Below, in pieces: positions 7,367 through 16,667 of a stretch of 35,169 bases of DNA. The notes below the pieces were generated by a model, which did not search any database, had not been told where the DNA came from, and saw only the letters and a program-made list of their open reading frames with translations. Made by a program: the position numbers and the translations under genes. Positions within the stretch are counted from its first letter, which is position 1. Each line of letters opens with the position of its first letter. Source of the DNA: Actinomycetes bacterium (GTDB taxonomy: Bacteria > Actinomycetota > Acidimicrobiia > Acidimicrobiales > RAAP-2); contig JAJYAC010000014.1 of the NCBI GenBank assembly GCA_021779735.1, positions 1 to 35,169 of the forward strand, in the 5' to 3' direction.

Positions 7367-8575
7367 ATGCCCGAAGCCGTCATCGTCGCCACCGGACGCA
7401 CTCCCATCGGGCGCGCCTTCAAGGGATCCCTGATCGACCTGCGCCCCGATGACCTCACCGCCTTCGTGGTGCGCGAGGTTCTGAACAAGGTGCCCCAGCT
7501 CGACCCGGCCGAGGTCGAAGACCTCATCGTCGGCTGTGGCCAGCCCGCGGGTGAGTCGGGCTTCAACGTCGCGCGCGTGGCCGCGATCCTCGCCGGACTC
7601 GACCAGGTGCCGGGCGTGACCGTCAATCGCTACTGCTCGTCGTCGCTGCAGACGATCCGCATGGCCGCCCACGCAATTCGCGCCGGCGAAGGCGACGTGT
7701 TCGTCGCCGCGGGCGTCGAGACGGTCTCGCGCTTTGGCGCGGGGGCCTCGGACGTGGGCAAGGCGGTCAACCCCCTCTTCGCCGACGCCATCGCGCGCAC
7801 CGCGAGTCGATCCGAGCGGGCGGGCGACCCCTGGACGCCCGCTCCCGGACTACCGGACGTCTACATTGCCATGGGTCAAACCGCGGAGAACGTGGCCGAG
7901 TTCGAGCACGTGAGCCGCGCCGAGATGGACGAGTTCGCGCTGCGCAGCCAGGAACTCGCGGTGGCGAGCCAGTCCAACGGCTTCTTCGAGCGTGAGATCA
8001 TCCCGGTGACGCGTCCGGACGGCGTGGTGGTCAGCGTCGACGACGGCCCGCGCGCCGGCACGACGCTCGAGAAGCTCGCCAGTCTGGCCCCCGTCTTTCG
8101 CGAGGGAGGCTCCATCACCGCGGGCAACGCGTGCCCCCTCAACGACGGTGCGGCCGCGGTCGTCGTCATGAGTGACACCCGCGCGCGCGCTCTGGGCATC
8201 ACTCCGCTCGCGCGCATCGTCGCCAGTGGCGTCTCGGCGCTCAACCCGGAGATCATGGGCCTCGGTCCCGTCGAAGCGTCGCGCCAGGCGCTCTTACGCG
8301 CGGGACTCACCATGAAGGACATCGACCTCGTGGAGATCAACGAGGCCTTCGCCGCCCAGGTAATTCCGAGCGCCCGACACCTCGACATCCCCCTCGAGAA
8401 GCTCAACGTCAACGGCGGCGCCATCGCGCTGGGCCACCCCTTTGGCATGACCGGCGCGCGCATCATGACGACGCTGCTCAATGGCCTCGAGGACCGGGGA
8501 CTTCGCTACGGACTCGAGACGATGTGTGTCGGCGGTGGCCAGGGAATGGCCATGATCGTCGAGCGCTTGGCCTAG
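7367..8575 (+). CDS. Acetyl-CoA C-acyltransferase (thiolase)
   Basis: 402-aa degradative-type thiolase, catalysing reversible thiolysis of 3-ketoacyl-CoA in fatty-acid beta-oxidation. Catalytic residues are visible: Cys90 in N-R-Y-C-S-S-S (acyl nucleophile), His357 in A-L-G-H-P and Cys387 in C-V-G-G-G-Q-G, plus V-E-I-N-E-A-F-A. Length is typical. AGGAGGA at 7357-7363 precedes ATG closely, and an inverted repeat overlaps the likely -10 box, so the gene may be regulated on its own. A TTA leucine codon lies at 8294-8296. The stop lies in a CTAG shared with the convergent Trm112-like gene. No other beta-oxidation gene is nearby, so chain-length preference is open. Confidence 0.93.
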   Translation: MPEAVIVATGRTPIGRAFKGSLIDLRPDDLTAFVVREVLNKVPQLDPAEVEDLIVGCGQPAGESGFNVARVAAILAGLDQVPGVTVNRYCSSSLQTIRMAAHAIRAGEGDVFVAAGVETVSRFGAGASDVGKAVNPLFADAIARTASRSERAGDPWTPAPGLPDVYIAMGQTAENVAEFEHVSRAEMDEFALRSQELAVASQSNGFFEREIIPVTRPDGVVVSVDDGPRAGTTLEKLASLAPVFREGGSITAGNACPLNDGAAAVVVMSDTRARALGITPLARIVASGVSALNPEIMGLGPVEASRQALLRAGLTMKDIDLVEINEAFAAQVIPSARHLDIPLEKLNVNGGAIALGHPFGMTGARIMTTLLNGLEDRGLRYGLETMCVGGGQGMAMIVERLA

Positions 8576-8802
8576 GCGTCCTCGCCCGTCCAAACGCCGT
8601 CGGGGGCCGCCATCAGCGCCTCGTGCTCCTCCGCGGGCACGTCGCGCGCCTCGGTGTCGAGCATCACGGGAATCGCCCCACGCACCTCGTAGGCGCGTCG
8701 TCGACGCGGGTTGTAGAGCACCTCGCGACTGGCCACGTAGAGGAGTCTCTCGTGGTCGATGGGGTCTTCGAGCAGGCCGAGCACGAACGCGTCCAAACTC
8801 AC
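8572..8802 (-). CDS. Trm112-like small protein lacking zinc cysteines
   Basis: 76 aa with the Trm112 / YcaR-type pattern: L-L-E-D-P at about 10-14, a central Y-N-P-R-R-R-R-A-Y, and G-A-I-P-V-M-L-D-T-E-A-R at about 42-53. In many members a C-P-x-C pair and a second Cys pair bind zinc. Here the first site reads D-P-I-D and no Cys is present, so it is probably a zinc-free form. Eukaryotic Trm112 activates methyltransferases; the bacterial role next to manB is unclear. The start GTG overlaps the manB stop by 4 nt (GTGA), implying coupled translation. The stop is shared with the thiolase in CTAG. Actinobacteria commonly keep a small gene beside manB. Confidence 0.75.
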   Translation of the reverse strand: MSLDAFVLGLLEDPIDHERLLYVASREVLYNPRRRRAYEVRGAIPVMLDTEARDVPAEEHEALMAAPDGVWTGEDA

Positions 8803-10148
8803 GACTTCTCCTTGATCAAGGTCAACAACTCGGCCACGTGCGCGTCACATGACGCCGCGTCACGGGCCTCGACGTTGAGGCGCAACAGGGGCTCGGTGTT
8901 CGATGCGCGCACGTTGAACCACCAGTCCTCGTAGGTGGCGCTCAGTCCGTCGAGTTCGTCGACCGCGGCACCGCTCGCGCGCGCGTGCTCGGCGATTGCG
9001 GCCACGACCCCTGCCGGATCGTCGACGCGCGTGTTGATCTCTCCCGAGTCCGCGTAGCGCACGTAGGGTGCGGCGACCTCCGAGAGCGGTCGACGCGAAC
9101 GGCTGAGCAGCTCGAGCACCACCATCGCGGTGATGATGCCCGAGTCGGCGCGGTAGTTGTCGCGGTAGTAGTAGTGGCCCGAGTGCTCGCCCCCGAAGAT
9201 TGCTCCGGTGTCGGCCATCACCTGCTTGATGTAGCTGTGGCCCACGCGCGTTCGCACGCCGACGCCGCCACTCTCGGCAATCACCTCGGGCACGGCGCGT
9301 GAGCAGATCACGTTGTAGAGAACAGTCGCGCCAGGGTGGCGCTCGAGCATCACCGAGGCGACCATCGCGGTAGTCGTCGATCCGCTGAGTGGCTGGGCGC
9401 GCTCATCGACGAGAAACACGCGATCGGCGTCGCCGTCGAAGGCGAGCCCCACGTCGGCGCCGGATTCGAGAACGCGGCGCTGGAGGTCGACGATGTTCTC
9501 GGGGTTGAGCGGGTCGGCTGGGTGATTGGGGAACGTGCCGTCGAGCTCGGGGTAGAGAATCTCCACCTCGAAGGGCAAGTCGGCGAAGACCGCGGGGGCG
9601 ACGAGGCCCCCCATGCCGTTCGCGGTGTCGGCCACGATGCGTAGTCGCGTCAGGGCGTCAACGTCAACGAAGGAGTGCACGTGATCCACCCACTCGTCGA
9701 TGAGACGGCGCTCGCGCAGCGGCGCGAGCGTGCCCGACGCCGGGTTCGCGAGGTACGCGTGGGTCGCGATCTCGATGTCACGCAGCCCCGTGTCGGTGCC
9801 AATCGGCTTGGCCCCGGCCTGGCAGAGCTTGATGCCGTTGTAGGCGGCCGGGTTGTGCGACGCGGTGAACATCGCGGCGGGGGCGTCGAGGTAGCCCGAC
9901 GCGAAGTACAACAGGTCCGTCGAGGCCAGTCCGATGTCAATGACCTCGACGCCGCGCGCGCGCACGCCCTCGGCGAAGGCTAGTGAGAGGGCCACGCCCG
10001 ACGAACGCATGTCACGTCCCACGACCACCGCGGGTGCGGCCACGTAGTCCGCGAAGGCCGAGCCAATAGCGCGAGTCACGACCTCATCGAGTTGATCGGG
10101 GTAGGTGCCGCGCACGTCGTAGGCCTTGAAAATGAGCGACGTGTCCAC
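8799..10148 (-). CDS. manB: Phosphomannomutase/phosphoglucomutase
   Basis: 449-aa alpha-D-phosphohexomutase interconverting mannose-6-phosphate and mannose-1-phosphate (and usually the glucose pair), the step before GDP-mannose. Seen: T-A-S-H-N-P at 95-100 with the phosphoserine Ser97, the Mg-binding D-G-D-A-D-R at 238-243, the sugar-specificity loop G-E-H-S-G-H, and R-A-S-N-T-E-P for phosphate binding near the C-terminus. GTG 10148 has AAGG upstream and lies 7 nt after the PTPS-related membrane protein stop, so the two are probably one operon, with the Trm112-like gene overlapping downstream. The partner pyrophosphorylase is at 26467-27498. No manA is seen here. Confidence 0.93.
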   Translation of the reverse strand: MDTSLIFKAYDVRGTYPDQLDEVVTRAIGSAFADYVAAPAVVVGRDMRSSGVALSLAFAEGVRARGVEVIDIGLASTDLLYFASGYLDAPAAMFTASHNPAAYNGIKLCQAGAKPIGTDTGLRDIEIATHAYLANPASGTLAPLRERRLIDEWVDHVHSFVDVDALTRLRIVADTANGMGGLVAPAVFADLPFEVEILYPELDGTFPNHPADPLNPENIVDLQRRVLESGADVGLAFDGDADRVFLVDERAQPLSGSTTTAMVASVMLERHPGATVLYNVICSRAVPEVIAESGGVGVRTRVGHSYIKQVMADTGAIFGGEHSGHYYYRDNYRADSGIITAMVVLELLSRSRRPLSEVAAPYVRYADSGEINTRVDDPAGVVAAIAEHARASGAAVDELDGLSATYEDWWFNVRASNTEPLLRLNVEARDAASCDAHVAELLTLIKEKS

Positions 10149-10154
10149 GGCGAC

Positions 10155-12554
10155 CTACCTTACTGGCACCCTCCGTCGGCGCCGAATCCACAGCCAGAGG
10201 TAGATCGCCCCACCCAGCGCGGTGAGATCACTCGCGACGTTGCCCCAGAGCACGGAGGGTGACGACGAGTAGGTGAGAGTCACGGTGTGACTCGTCGGCA
10301 CGACGACCATCAAGTTGGGGCTCACGCGGTAGGGTCCGCTCGCGCCCGTGGCGTGCCAGCGCGGGTAGTACGAGACCTTCACGAGCACCGGTGAGCCCAG
10401 TCGCGTGACGTGAAAGGACACGCTCTGCGTACCCACGACGACATCGCTGACGGTGGTGGGAGCCACGCGGCGCACCTCCATGTGCGAGATCGAGCTCGCG
10501 CGCGGCCACGACGCGGGGCCGCTCGCCGCGCCCAACACGGGCCAGAGCTTCTCGTTCATCCACCAGGTCACGTTCGCGTTCAGCCACTGAATGCGCGTAG
10601 CCGACTGGTCGAGCACGTTCGGCAGTCTCGTCAGAGCCTGGACGACGGGACTGTGGCGAATGAGGTAGACGCGCCAGCGCACGCCCGGTGAGGGCCACTT
10701 CTTCGTCTCGGCCACGTAGCGCAACTGCGGATCGGCGTTGGCCTCGGCGATGGCGAGCGGTGAGAAGGCGATGTAGTACTTCACGCCGAGCATCTGGAGG
10801 TGCTTGACCCCCTCGGTCACGTCGAGCTTGCCGTAGGGCAGGCCGACCTGAGGATTCGAGGGAACCGCGCTCAGCTCAGCCTGGTTGAGAAAGTGGTACG
10901 GGGTCGTGGCCGAGGACTCGAAGAACAGTCCCTCCATCGAGTCCACGCAGTTGTTCGTCCAGTACGGCAACAACATCAGGGCCATGGGAGTGCCGAAGCG
11001 GTTCTCGTTGATCGAGTACTCCCACATCGCGCGGCCGCAGCCGTAACGTCGCGCGACGGTGCCCATGGTCGTCATGAGGTCGTGGTACTCGGGCCAGGCG
11101 GGCTTGCCCTGGTAGCCCGAGTAGTTCCACGCCGCCCAACTCGACACCTGGTTGCCCGTGGTCGAGAGCCCGAGCGCCGTAGCGACCGGCGTGATGAGTC
11201 CGGGCACCGTCGAGACCAAACCCAGAATCGCCACGACGGCGCTCGCGCGCAGGATCCGTCGGTGGCGCGACTCCTCGCGCTCAGACGCGGAGCGCTCGAT
11301 CACGGTCAAGACGAGCTCGCTCTCGATCTCTGAGGGGGCCTCGTCGGTGTCGCCGGCCCCTTCGGGCTCTGAGACGCTGGCGGGGCGGGTGCGAGTGCGC
11401 AGCGACCACTGTCGAGACTGATTGACCCAGCGCGAGAGTGGATATCCCACCAGCCAGCCCGCACTCAGGTGGATCATGATGAACCAGAACGGCACGAGGC
11501 GCTCGTTCCAGATGACGCTCTGGGGATCGAGGGTGAAGGCGGCGAGCGACACGATGGTAAGTGCGGCGAGGACCATCCCGAGGCGATCGCGCACGATGAA
11601 TGCCAACACGCAGGCGAGAGCCGCCATCGTGATGACCCATCGGTCGCCCGCGGCGGCGCCGTTCGCGTTGTACCAGCCCAACGTCGTAAAGACCGCGTGC
11701 AGACTCGCGGTGGAGTCGTTCACGTAACCCATCGAGTTCGTCAACTGCTGAGACGTGACAAAGGGCAGGAGCCACCACGCCGACAGGCCCGCGGAGAGCA
11801 CGCCGGCGCCCACCGCGAAGCGCCACGGCCGCGCGTAGTCACCCGGCACCCTGATCTCGCGGCGATCCCCCACCCCCGCACGCTGGAGGCTCTCGAAGAT
11901 CGCGAGCACGCCCACGGCGACGACCACGAAGAAGAACGGCAGCACGTGACCGGCCAGGGTGACGCTCAGGCCCAACGCGGCCAGCCAGTAACCCCGACCC
12001 GTCACCACTCCCCGCGCGAAGAGGCCAATCGTGATGAGGGCGAAGGCCAGCGAGAAGGAGAACGCGTACTCCCCCGCCATCGTCGAAAAGAGGTTTCCCC
12101 CGTCGATCGTGAATGACGCGTCGAAGAGAAAGGGCAGCGTCGCCGCGGCCAGGGCGAGGGGCACCGGTCGCGGCGCGCGAAAGAGTCGGCCCATGACGTA
12201 GGCCCCGATGGGCATCAAGAGAGATCCCGCGATCGTGGCGAGCTTGAAGGCCACGGCGAAGCCGATGAGGTAGCTGGCGAGGGTCGCGAGGAAGTCCGGC
12301 AGCACGAAGTAGTACGTGTAGGCCGGCATGCCGGCGAACCACCCCGGGTACCACGGTGTCAGGTTAAAGAGATCCCCCTGACTTCGCAGGTAGGCCGGCA
12401 GCGCCAAGTGGGCGCCGGTGTCCCCACCGGTCAAGAGAGACGACGAGAAGATCAGGTTGGGGTGCAGCGAGTAGAAGACGACGTAGATGAGAGCCGCCAG
12501 AGCCAACGCGTCGAAGATGCCCGCCGGCGTCAAGCGCGCGCGAAGCCGATTCAT
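10155..12554 (-). CDS. PTPS-related / GT-C-like polytopic membrane protein
   Basis: 799 aa from ATG 12554. Multi-pass membrane protein resembling the '6-pyruvoyl-tetrahydropterin synthase related' membrane family, which shares GT-C glycosyltransferase architecture despite the name. Seen: a first helix at about 14-30, then G-G-D-T-G-A-H at 43-49 in the first extracytoplasmic loop where GT-C proteins keep acidic catalytic residues, and W-Y-P-G-W-F-A-G-M-P. About ten more helices follow, then an Arg/Glu-rich cytoplasmic insert, an extracytoplasmic region and a last helix with an Arg-rich tail. The frame is open to 13121, but that part lies inside the CPBP gene; ATG 12554 overlaps the CPBP stop by one base (TGATG). 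Probably makes or modifies envelope glycans; donor and acceptor unknown. Confidence 0.78.
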   Translation of the reverse strand: MNRLRARLTPAGIFDALALAALIYVVFYSLHPNLIFSSSLLTGGDTGAHLALPAYLRSQGDLFNLTPWYPGWFAGMPAYTYYFVLPDFLATLASYLIGFAVAFKLATIAGSLLMPIGAYVMGRLFRAPRPVPLALAAATLPFLFDASFTIDGGNLFSTMAGEYAFSFSLAFALITIGLFARGVVTGRGYWLAALGLSVTLAGHVLPFFFVVVAVGVLAIFESLQRAGVGDRREIRVPGDYARPWRFAVGAGVLSAGLSAWWLLPFVTSQQLTNSMGYVNDSTASLHAVFTTLGWYNANGAAAGDRWVITMAALACVLAFIVRDRLGMVLAALTIVSLAAFTLDPQSVIWNERLVPFWFIMIHLSAGWLVGYPLSRWVNQSRQWSLRTRTRPASVSEPEGAGDTDEAPSEIESELVLTVIERSASEREESRHRRILRASAVVAILGLVSTVPGLITPVATALGLSTTGNQVSSWAAWNYSGYQGKPAWPEYHDLMTTMGTVARRYGCGRAMWEYSINENRFGTPMALMLLPYWTNNCVDSMEGLFFESSATTPYHFLNQAELSAVPSNPQVGLPYGKLDVTEGVKHLQMLGVKYYIAFSPLAIAEANADPQLRYVAETKKWPSPGVRWRVYLIRHSPVVQALTRLPNVLDQSATRIQWLNANVTWWMNEKLWPVLGAASGPASWPRASSISHMEVRRVAPTTVSDVVVGTQSVSFHVTRLGSPVLVKVSYYPRWHATGASGPYRVSPNLMVVVPTSHTVTLTYSSSPSVLWGNVASDLTALGGAIYLWLWIRRRRRVPVR

Positions 12555-13300
12555 CAATGGCTCCGCTGACTGAACAGAGCTACTAGGGCTACCGCATTGA
12601 ACGAGGCGTGGGTGAGAAAGCTCGGGGTGAGTCGATTCGTGCGCACGACGAGCAGCGACAGTACGACCCCCACGGCGGCGAGCCCGGCGAACTGGGCGGC
12701 CTCGCCGTGCGCGAGGGCGAAGACCACCGCGCTGACCACAATGGCGACCCACAATGCCGCGCCCCGCTCGCGCGCGTGAAACGCGCCGCGCAGGGCGCGA
12801 AAGACGAGTCCGCGAAAGAAGTACTCCTCCATGAAGGGCGCGCCCACCATCGTCATCAGGCCAATCGCCAGCGCGTACCCGCCGTGGGCCCCGCCAAAGA
12901 GGTGATGGACCGGCTGATTGAAGTGCCGTAGGTGCCAGGGGGCGTACGCCGCGTCCACCCCGAGCTGGAGGACCACACCTAGCACCACGTACTTCACATC
13001 CGAGGGGCGAAAGCGCCACTGCGCGGGCAACGCGGTCAGCCCCGCTCGCTCGCGCGCCACGTAGATCGCCACGGCGAAGCCGCCCCAAAGACACACCAGA
13101 CTCACGACGACGTACCACCACGGCGGCTCCGCCGTCCGGGCGAGGGCGTTGACGCCGCCGGGATAGTGCAGCGCGCTGGCGAGTGCGGCCAGCAGCACGC
13201 TCGCGAACACCTCACCCACGACGAATCCACCCGCCGCCACCGCAAGGGCGAGCCCAAAGCGCGCGGGACGCGCGGGGCTAAGCGATGGGGACGGGCTCAC
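12554..13300 (-). CDS. CPBP family intramembrane metalloprotease
   Basis: 248-aa CAAX/bacteriocin-processing (Abi) family membrane protein. The three catalytic motifs are intact: E158-E159-x3-R163, H198 (F-A-L-A-H-G-E), and H231-x3-N235. About seven hydrophobic helices. The family includes prenyl-endopeptidase and bacteriocin self-immunity proteins; the substrate here is unknown. The start is GTG 13300 with TAGCGT 6 nt upstream, implying a leaderless mRNA, although GAGGGA immediately before GTG could act weakly. First gene of the unit CPBP – membrane protein – manB – Trm112-like. Divergent from ftsH across a 67-bp gap. Confidence 0.88.
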   Translation of the reverse strand: MSPSPSLSPARPARFGLALAVAAGGFVVGEVFASVLLAALASALHYPGGVNALARTAEPPWWYVVVSLVCLWGGFAVAIYVARERAGLTALPAQWRFRPSDVKYVVLGVVLQLGVDAAYAPWHLRHFNQPVHHLFGGAHGGYALAIGLMTMVGAPFMEEYFFRGLVFRALRGAFHARERGAALWVAIVVSAVVFALAHGEAAQFAGLAAVGVVLSLLVVRTNRLTPSFLTHASFNAVALVALFSQRSH

Positions 13301-13306
13301 TCCCTC

Positions 13307-13312
13307 ACGCTA
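13307..13312 (-). promoter_or_regulatory. -10 box of the CPBP operon (leaderless)
   Basis: TAGCGT on the minus strand, 6 nt before GTG 13300. Transcription should begin at the start codon. Confidence 0.5.
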
Positions 13313-13354
13313 ACAACTGACCGGCCCCGCGAGCCTTACGTCACGCCGCGCCCC

Positions 13355-13360
13355 TAGAGT
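13355..13360 (+). promoter_or_regulatory. -10 box of ftsH (leaderless)
   Basis: TAGAGT, 7 nt before GTG 13368. A GAGGGG stretch abuts the start codon but is too close for normal Shine-Dalgarno spacing. Confidence 0.55.
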
Positions 13361-13367
13361 TAGAGGG

Positions 13368-15353
13368 GTGAGTGCACTACCCCCCGAAAAGCCCGGTCTT
13401 AAGAAGTTCCTGCCGGGGGCCAACCGACCAATGGCGCCCGAGAAGCGACGGCGCTTCATCACGATCGCGGTGGTGGCCTTCTTCTTGGGGATCTTCTTCA
13501 TTCCCTCGCTCTTTCAGTCAAAGACGGTCAAGACGATTCCCTACTCCCAGTTGATTCACGAAGCCCGTTTGGAGAAAGTCCTCTCAGCGGACATCAACAA
13601 CGCCAGCGGCGTCATCACGGGACAGTTGACCAACGGAACGAACTACACCGCGAACGGACCCGTCCCGGCCCTCCAGGGCGACATCAATACCCTGCGCACC
13701 AACAACGTCACGGTGACCTTCGCCAATCCCTCCAGTTTCGCCTCCAGCGTCTTGCCCTACTTGATCTGGATATTCATCTTCGTGGGCTTTATGGTCTACG
13801 CCGGGCGCCAAGCTCGTGGGCAGATGAACGGCATGATGTCGGTGGGTCGCTCCAAGGCCAAGCAGTTCGACCAGGACCGTCCCAAGACCACCTTCGCGGA
13901 CGTGGCCGGGTACCTGGGGGTCAAGCAAGAGATCAGCGAAGTCGTCGACTTCTTGAAAAATCCCAACACCTACAAGCAGATCGGCGCGATCATCCCCAAG
14001 GGGATCCTGCTCGTCGGCCCCCCCGGCACCGGCAAGACCATGCTCGCGCGCGCCGTCGCCGGTGAGGCGGGCGTTCCCTTCTTCTCGGTGTCCGGATCAG
14101 ACTTCATGGAGATGTTCGTGGGCGTCGGTGCGAGTCGCGTGCGCGACCTCTTTGCCACCGCGCGCAAGCAGTCCCCGGCGATCGTCTTCATTGACGAAAT
14201 TGACTCCATCGGGCGCAAGCGAGGCGCCGGTCTGGGCGGAGGTCACGACGAGCGCGAGCAGACGCTCAACCAGATGCTCAACGAGATGGATGGCTTCGAC
14301 CCGACCGAGGGGGTCGTGGTGATCGCCGCGACCAATCGCCCCGACGTGCTCGACCCGGCCCTGCTGCGCCCTGGTCGCTTCGATCGCCAGATCGTCGTGC
14401 CCCTACCGGACCTGGACGAGCGTTTGCCGATCTTGGCGGTCCACGCGAAGGATAAACCCCTCGACGCGGGCGTCAGCTTGGAAATGGTCGCGCGCGGCAC
14501 GCCCGGAATGAGCGGAGCCGACCTGGCCAACCTCGTCAACGAGGCGGCCCTGCACGCGGTGCGCCGACACTCGGCCACCGTCTCCATGGAGGACTTCGAA
14601 ATGGCCCGCGACCGGGTCATGATGGGCCAGTTGCGCGACTCGATGGTGCTCACCGAGGACGAGCGCGAGCGCATCGCCTTTCACGAGAGCGGCCACGCGC
14701 TACTCGCCTACGTGCTCGACAAGACCGATCCCCTGCACAAGATCACGATCATCCCGCGAGGCATGGCTCTTGGTGTGACCATGACCCTGCCCGAGGAGGA
14801 CCGCCACATCATGGCGCGCCAGCACCTCGAAGACTCACTGTGCATGCGCATGGGAGGTCGGGTGGCGGAACTGCTCGTCTACGGCGACCTCTCGACCGGC
14901 GCCGCCGACGACCTCCAGCGCAACACGGATCTGGCGCGGCGCATGGTGCGCGAGTGGGGCATGTCCAAAGAGATCGGCCCGATGGCCTGGGGATCGAACA
15001 ACCAGGTCTTTCTCGGCGAGGACCTCATGCACACGCGTGACTACTCCGATCACACGTCCCAGATGATCGACGACGAGGTGGAGCGCATCTTGCGCGAGCA
15101 AGAGGCCCGGGCGATCGAAGTTCTCACCTTGCACCGTCGCGGCCTCGAGGCACTGACGCGCGCGCTGCTCGAGCGAGAGACGATCGATGGCGACGAAGCG
15201 GCGCGGCTAATCGACGAGGCCCACGGCGAGCCGGTGCACACCCGCGCCGACAAGACGGTCAGCAGCCTCAGCGGGCCCAAGACGGTCCCCGTCGAGTCCG
15301 AGGTCCTCGCGCCAGCCCCCACCTGGCAGCCGCCGACCCTACCCGCCATTTAG
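13368..15353 (+). CDS. ftsH: ATP-dependent zinc metalloprotease FtsH
   Basis: 661-aa membrane AAA+ protease that extracts and degrades membrane and short-lived cytoplasmic proteins as a hexamer. Domains in order: TM1 about 30-48, extracytoplasmic region, TM2 about 128-145, AAA domain with Walker A G-P-P-G-T-G-K-T (217-224), Walker B I-V-F-I-D-E-I-D (272-279) and second region of homology with R-P-G-R-F-D (about 321-340), then the M41 peptidase with H-E-S-G-H (439-443) and a likely third zinc ligand Asp515 in G-A-A-D-D. The pore segment F-V-G is present near 250-252. The motif is HESGH rather than the usual HEAGH, still a valid HExxH. A Pro-rich tail ends the protein. GTG 13368 is probably leaderless. 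The 3' end overlaps the convergent DUF5719 gene by 15 nt. Confidence 0.96.
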   Translation: MSALPPEKPGLKKFLPGANRPMAPEKRRRFITIAVVAFFLGIFFIPSLFQSKTVKTIPYSQLIHEARLEKVLSADINNASGVITGQLTNGTNYTANGPVPALQGDINTLRTNNVTVTFANPSSFASSVLPYLIWIFIFVGFMVYAGRQARGQMNGMMSVGRSKAKQFDQDRPKTTFADVAGYLGVKQEISEVVDFLKNPNTYKQIGAIIPKGILLVGPPGTGKTMLARAVAGEAGVPFFSVSGSDFMEMFVGVGASRVRDLFATARKQSPAIVFIDEIDSIGRKRGAGLGGGHDEREQTLNQMLNEMDGFDPTEGVVVIAATNRPDVLDPALLRPGRFDRQIVVPLPDLDERLPILAVHAKDKPLDAGVSLEMVARGTPGMSGADLANLVNEAALHAVRRHSATVSMEDFEMARDRVMMGQLRDSMVLTEDERERIAFHESGHALLAYVLDKTDPLHKITIIPRGMALGVTMTLPEEDRHIMARQHLEDSLCMRMGGRVAELLVYGDLSTGAADDLQRNTDLARRMVREWGMSKEIGPMAWGSNNQVFLGEDLMHTRDYSDHTSQMIDDEVERILREQEARAIEVLTLHRRGLEALTRALLERETIDGDEAARLIDEAHGEPVHTRADKTVSSLSGPKTVPVESEVLAPAPTWQPPTLPAI

Positions 15354-16667
15354 CGCGGACGCCACGACGGGGCCCACCGGGTTCACCGGCAGGATCGTGG
15401 TGACCGCGAAGGGTCGATCACTCGTCAGCAGCAACGTCAGACCCTGAATCGTGGGCACGCTCGCCACGAGCGCACGCACGTCGCTGGTCTGTCCCGCGCC
15501 GAGACTCGCGCTGGCACTCACGGAGCTGACGACGTTCACCACTCGCACCGTCAGGGCGCTCGCGCCCTCGTTCGTGAGTACCGCGTGCGAGAAGCCACGA
15601 CCACTGAAGTCCGACAGCAGCCACGTGGTTGACGTGGGAGACGGGCTCGAGAGTGTGAGAGCGCTCGAACCCACGGCCAAGGCGGTGGCGACCGGCTCGC
15701 TCGACGAGAGCGCGACCGACGCGAATCCCGCGGCGGGAATCGCCGAGTTGGGAGTGATCGTGACGAGCCCGCTCGCGAAGGCCGGGATCTCCACCACTTC
15801 GGGGGCGATGTGGTAGTTCGAGAGCGAGACCTTCACGGTGACCTGAGCGAGGACGTCGTTCGGGTTTGACACACGCACCTGCGCCCGCGACTTCGCCGCC
15901 GTCGTCACCAGCGCAAATGACGCACTCGTCGAAAGGTCGACCTGGCCGACGTTGAACGACGCGACGGTGCCCGCACTCTGGACGCCCACCACCGTGACCG
16001 CTCCGCGCAGAACGCTCACGTGCACGCCGATGTTGGCGGTGTTGACGATCTGACTGCCGAGGTTGAGGGCGACTTCGTCGTGGGGTCCCACCGCGAAGCC
16101 CTGGAACGGGGCTGGCGCGCTGAAGCCGCTCGCGCTCACCGTCGTCACGTTCACCACGGCCGGCGTCGCCGAGGGGTTGAACAGGCTGATCGTCGCGCTC
16201 GAGCCCACCACGGTGTCAAAGCCCGCGCCGTACCACTGGGTCACACCCGACCCGCTACAGGGCGCCACGGCGCTGTCGTTGTTGGCGACCTCCGCGCCGA
16301 CGACGCCACCGCCACTCACGATGGCGCTCACGCCAAAGAAGGCCCCACTCGCCCAGGCGTTGGGTGTGATGCTCGTCGACGCGTGGGCGCTCAGGACGAC
16401 GTTGCGCGACTCGTGCACCCCGGTGTCCGAGACGACGCTGACCGCGAGCGTGCGCACGGCCGACGTGAGGTTGGTGAAGACGACGTGGCCCCCCGTCGTG
16501 GCGGTTCCAAGTCCCGTGCAGTAGAGCGCGGTCGACTCCGCGCTCGCGGCGAAGTCGGCCGAGGGTCCCGGCGCGAGTGGACTGACCGCGCGCTCGAGCG
16601 AGCTCGCCAGACCCGTCGCCACGAGCGCGAGGGCGAGCAGAGCGAGGGCCCCGCGCGACCTAGTCAT
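15339..16667 (-). CDS. DUF5719 family secreted/membrane-anchored protein
   Basis: 442 aa from ATG 16667. Basic start, hydrophobic segment at about residues 7-24 (signal peptide or anchor), then a long Ser/Thr/Val/Ala-rich region of repeated beta-strand-like stretches with many V-x-V patterns. Similar proteins (DUF5719) sit beside a large GT2 membrane glycosyltransferase in other actinobacteria, as here. ATG 16667 overlaps the GT2 stop by 8 nt, implying coupled expression and a shared task at the cell surface. The frame continues upstream to 16763 but inside the GT gene, so I rejected that start. It overlaps the ftsH 3' end by 15 nt. Function unknown; a glycan-binding or polymer-support role is only a guess. 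Confidence 0.75.
   Translation of the reverse strand: MTRSRGALALLALALVATGLASSLERAVSPLAPGPSADFAASAESTALYCTGLGTATTGGHVVFTNLTSAVRTLAVSVVSDTGVHESRNVVLSAHASTSITPNAWASGAFFGVSAIVSGGGVVGAEVANNDSAVAPCSGSGVTQWYGAGFDTVVGSSATISLFNPSATPAVVNVTTVSASGFSAPAPFQGFAVGPHDEVALNLGSQIVNTANIGVHVSVLRGAVTVVGVQSAGTVASFNVGQVDLSTSASFALVTTAAKSRAQVRVSNPNDVLAQVTVKVSLSNYHIAPEVVEIPAFASGLVTITPNSAIPAAGFASVALSSSEPVATALAVGSSALTLSSPSPTSTTWLLSDFSGRGFSHAVLTNEGASALTVRVVNVVSSVSASASLGAGQTSDVRALVASVPTIQGLTLLLTSDRPFAVTTILPVNPVGPVVASALNGG

Noticed and set aside
12555..13121. N-terminal extension making the PTPS-related membrane protein 988 aa
   Set aside because: The extra part is Arg/Gly-rich and lies in another frame inside the CPBP gene; ATG 12554 sits directly at the CPBP stop.
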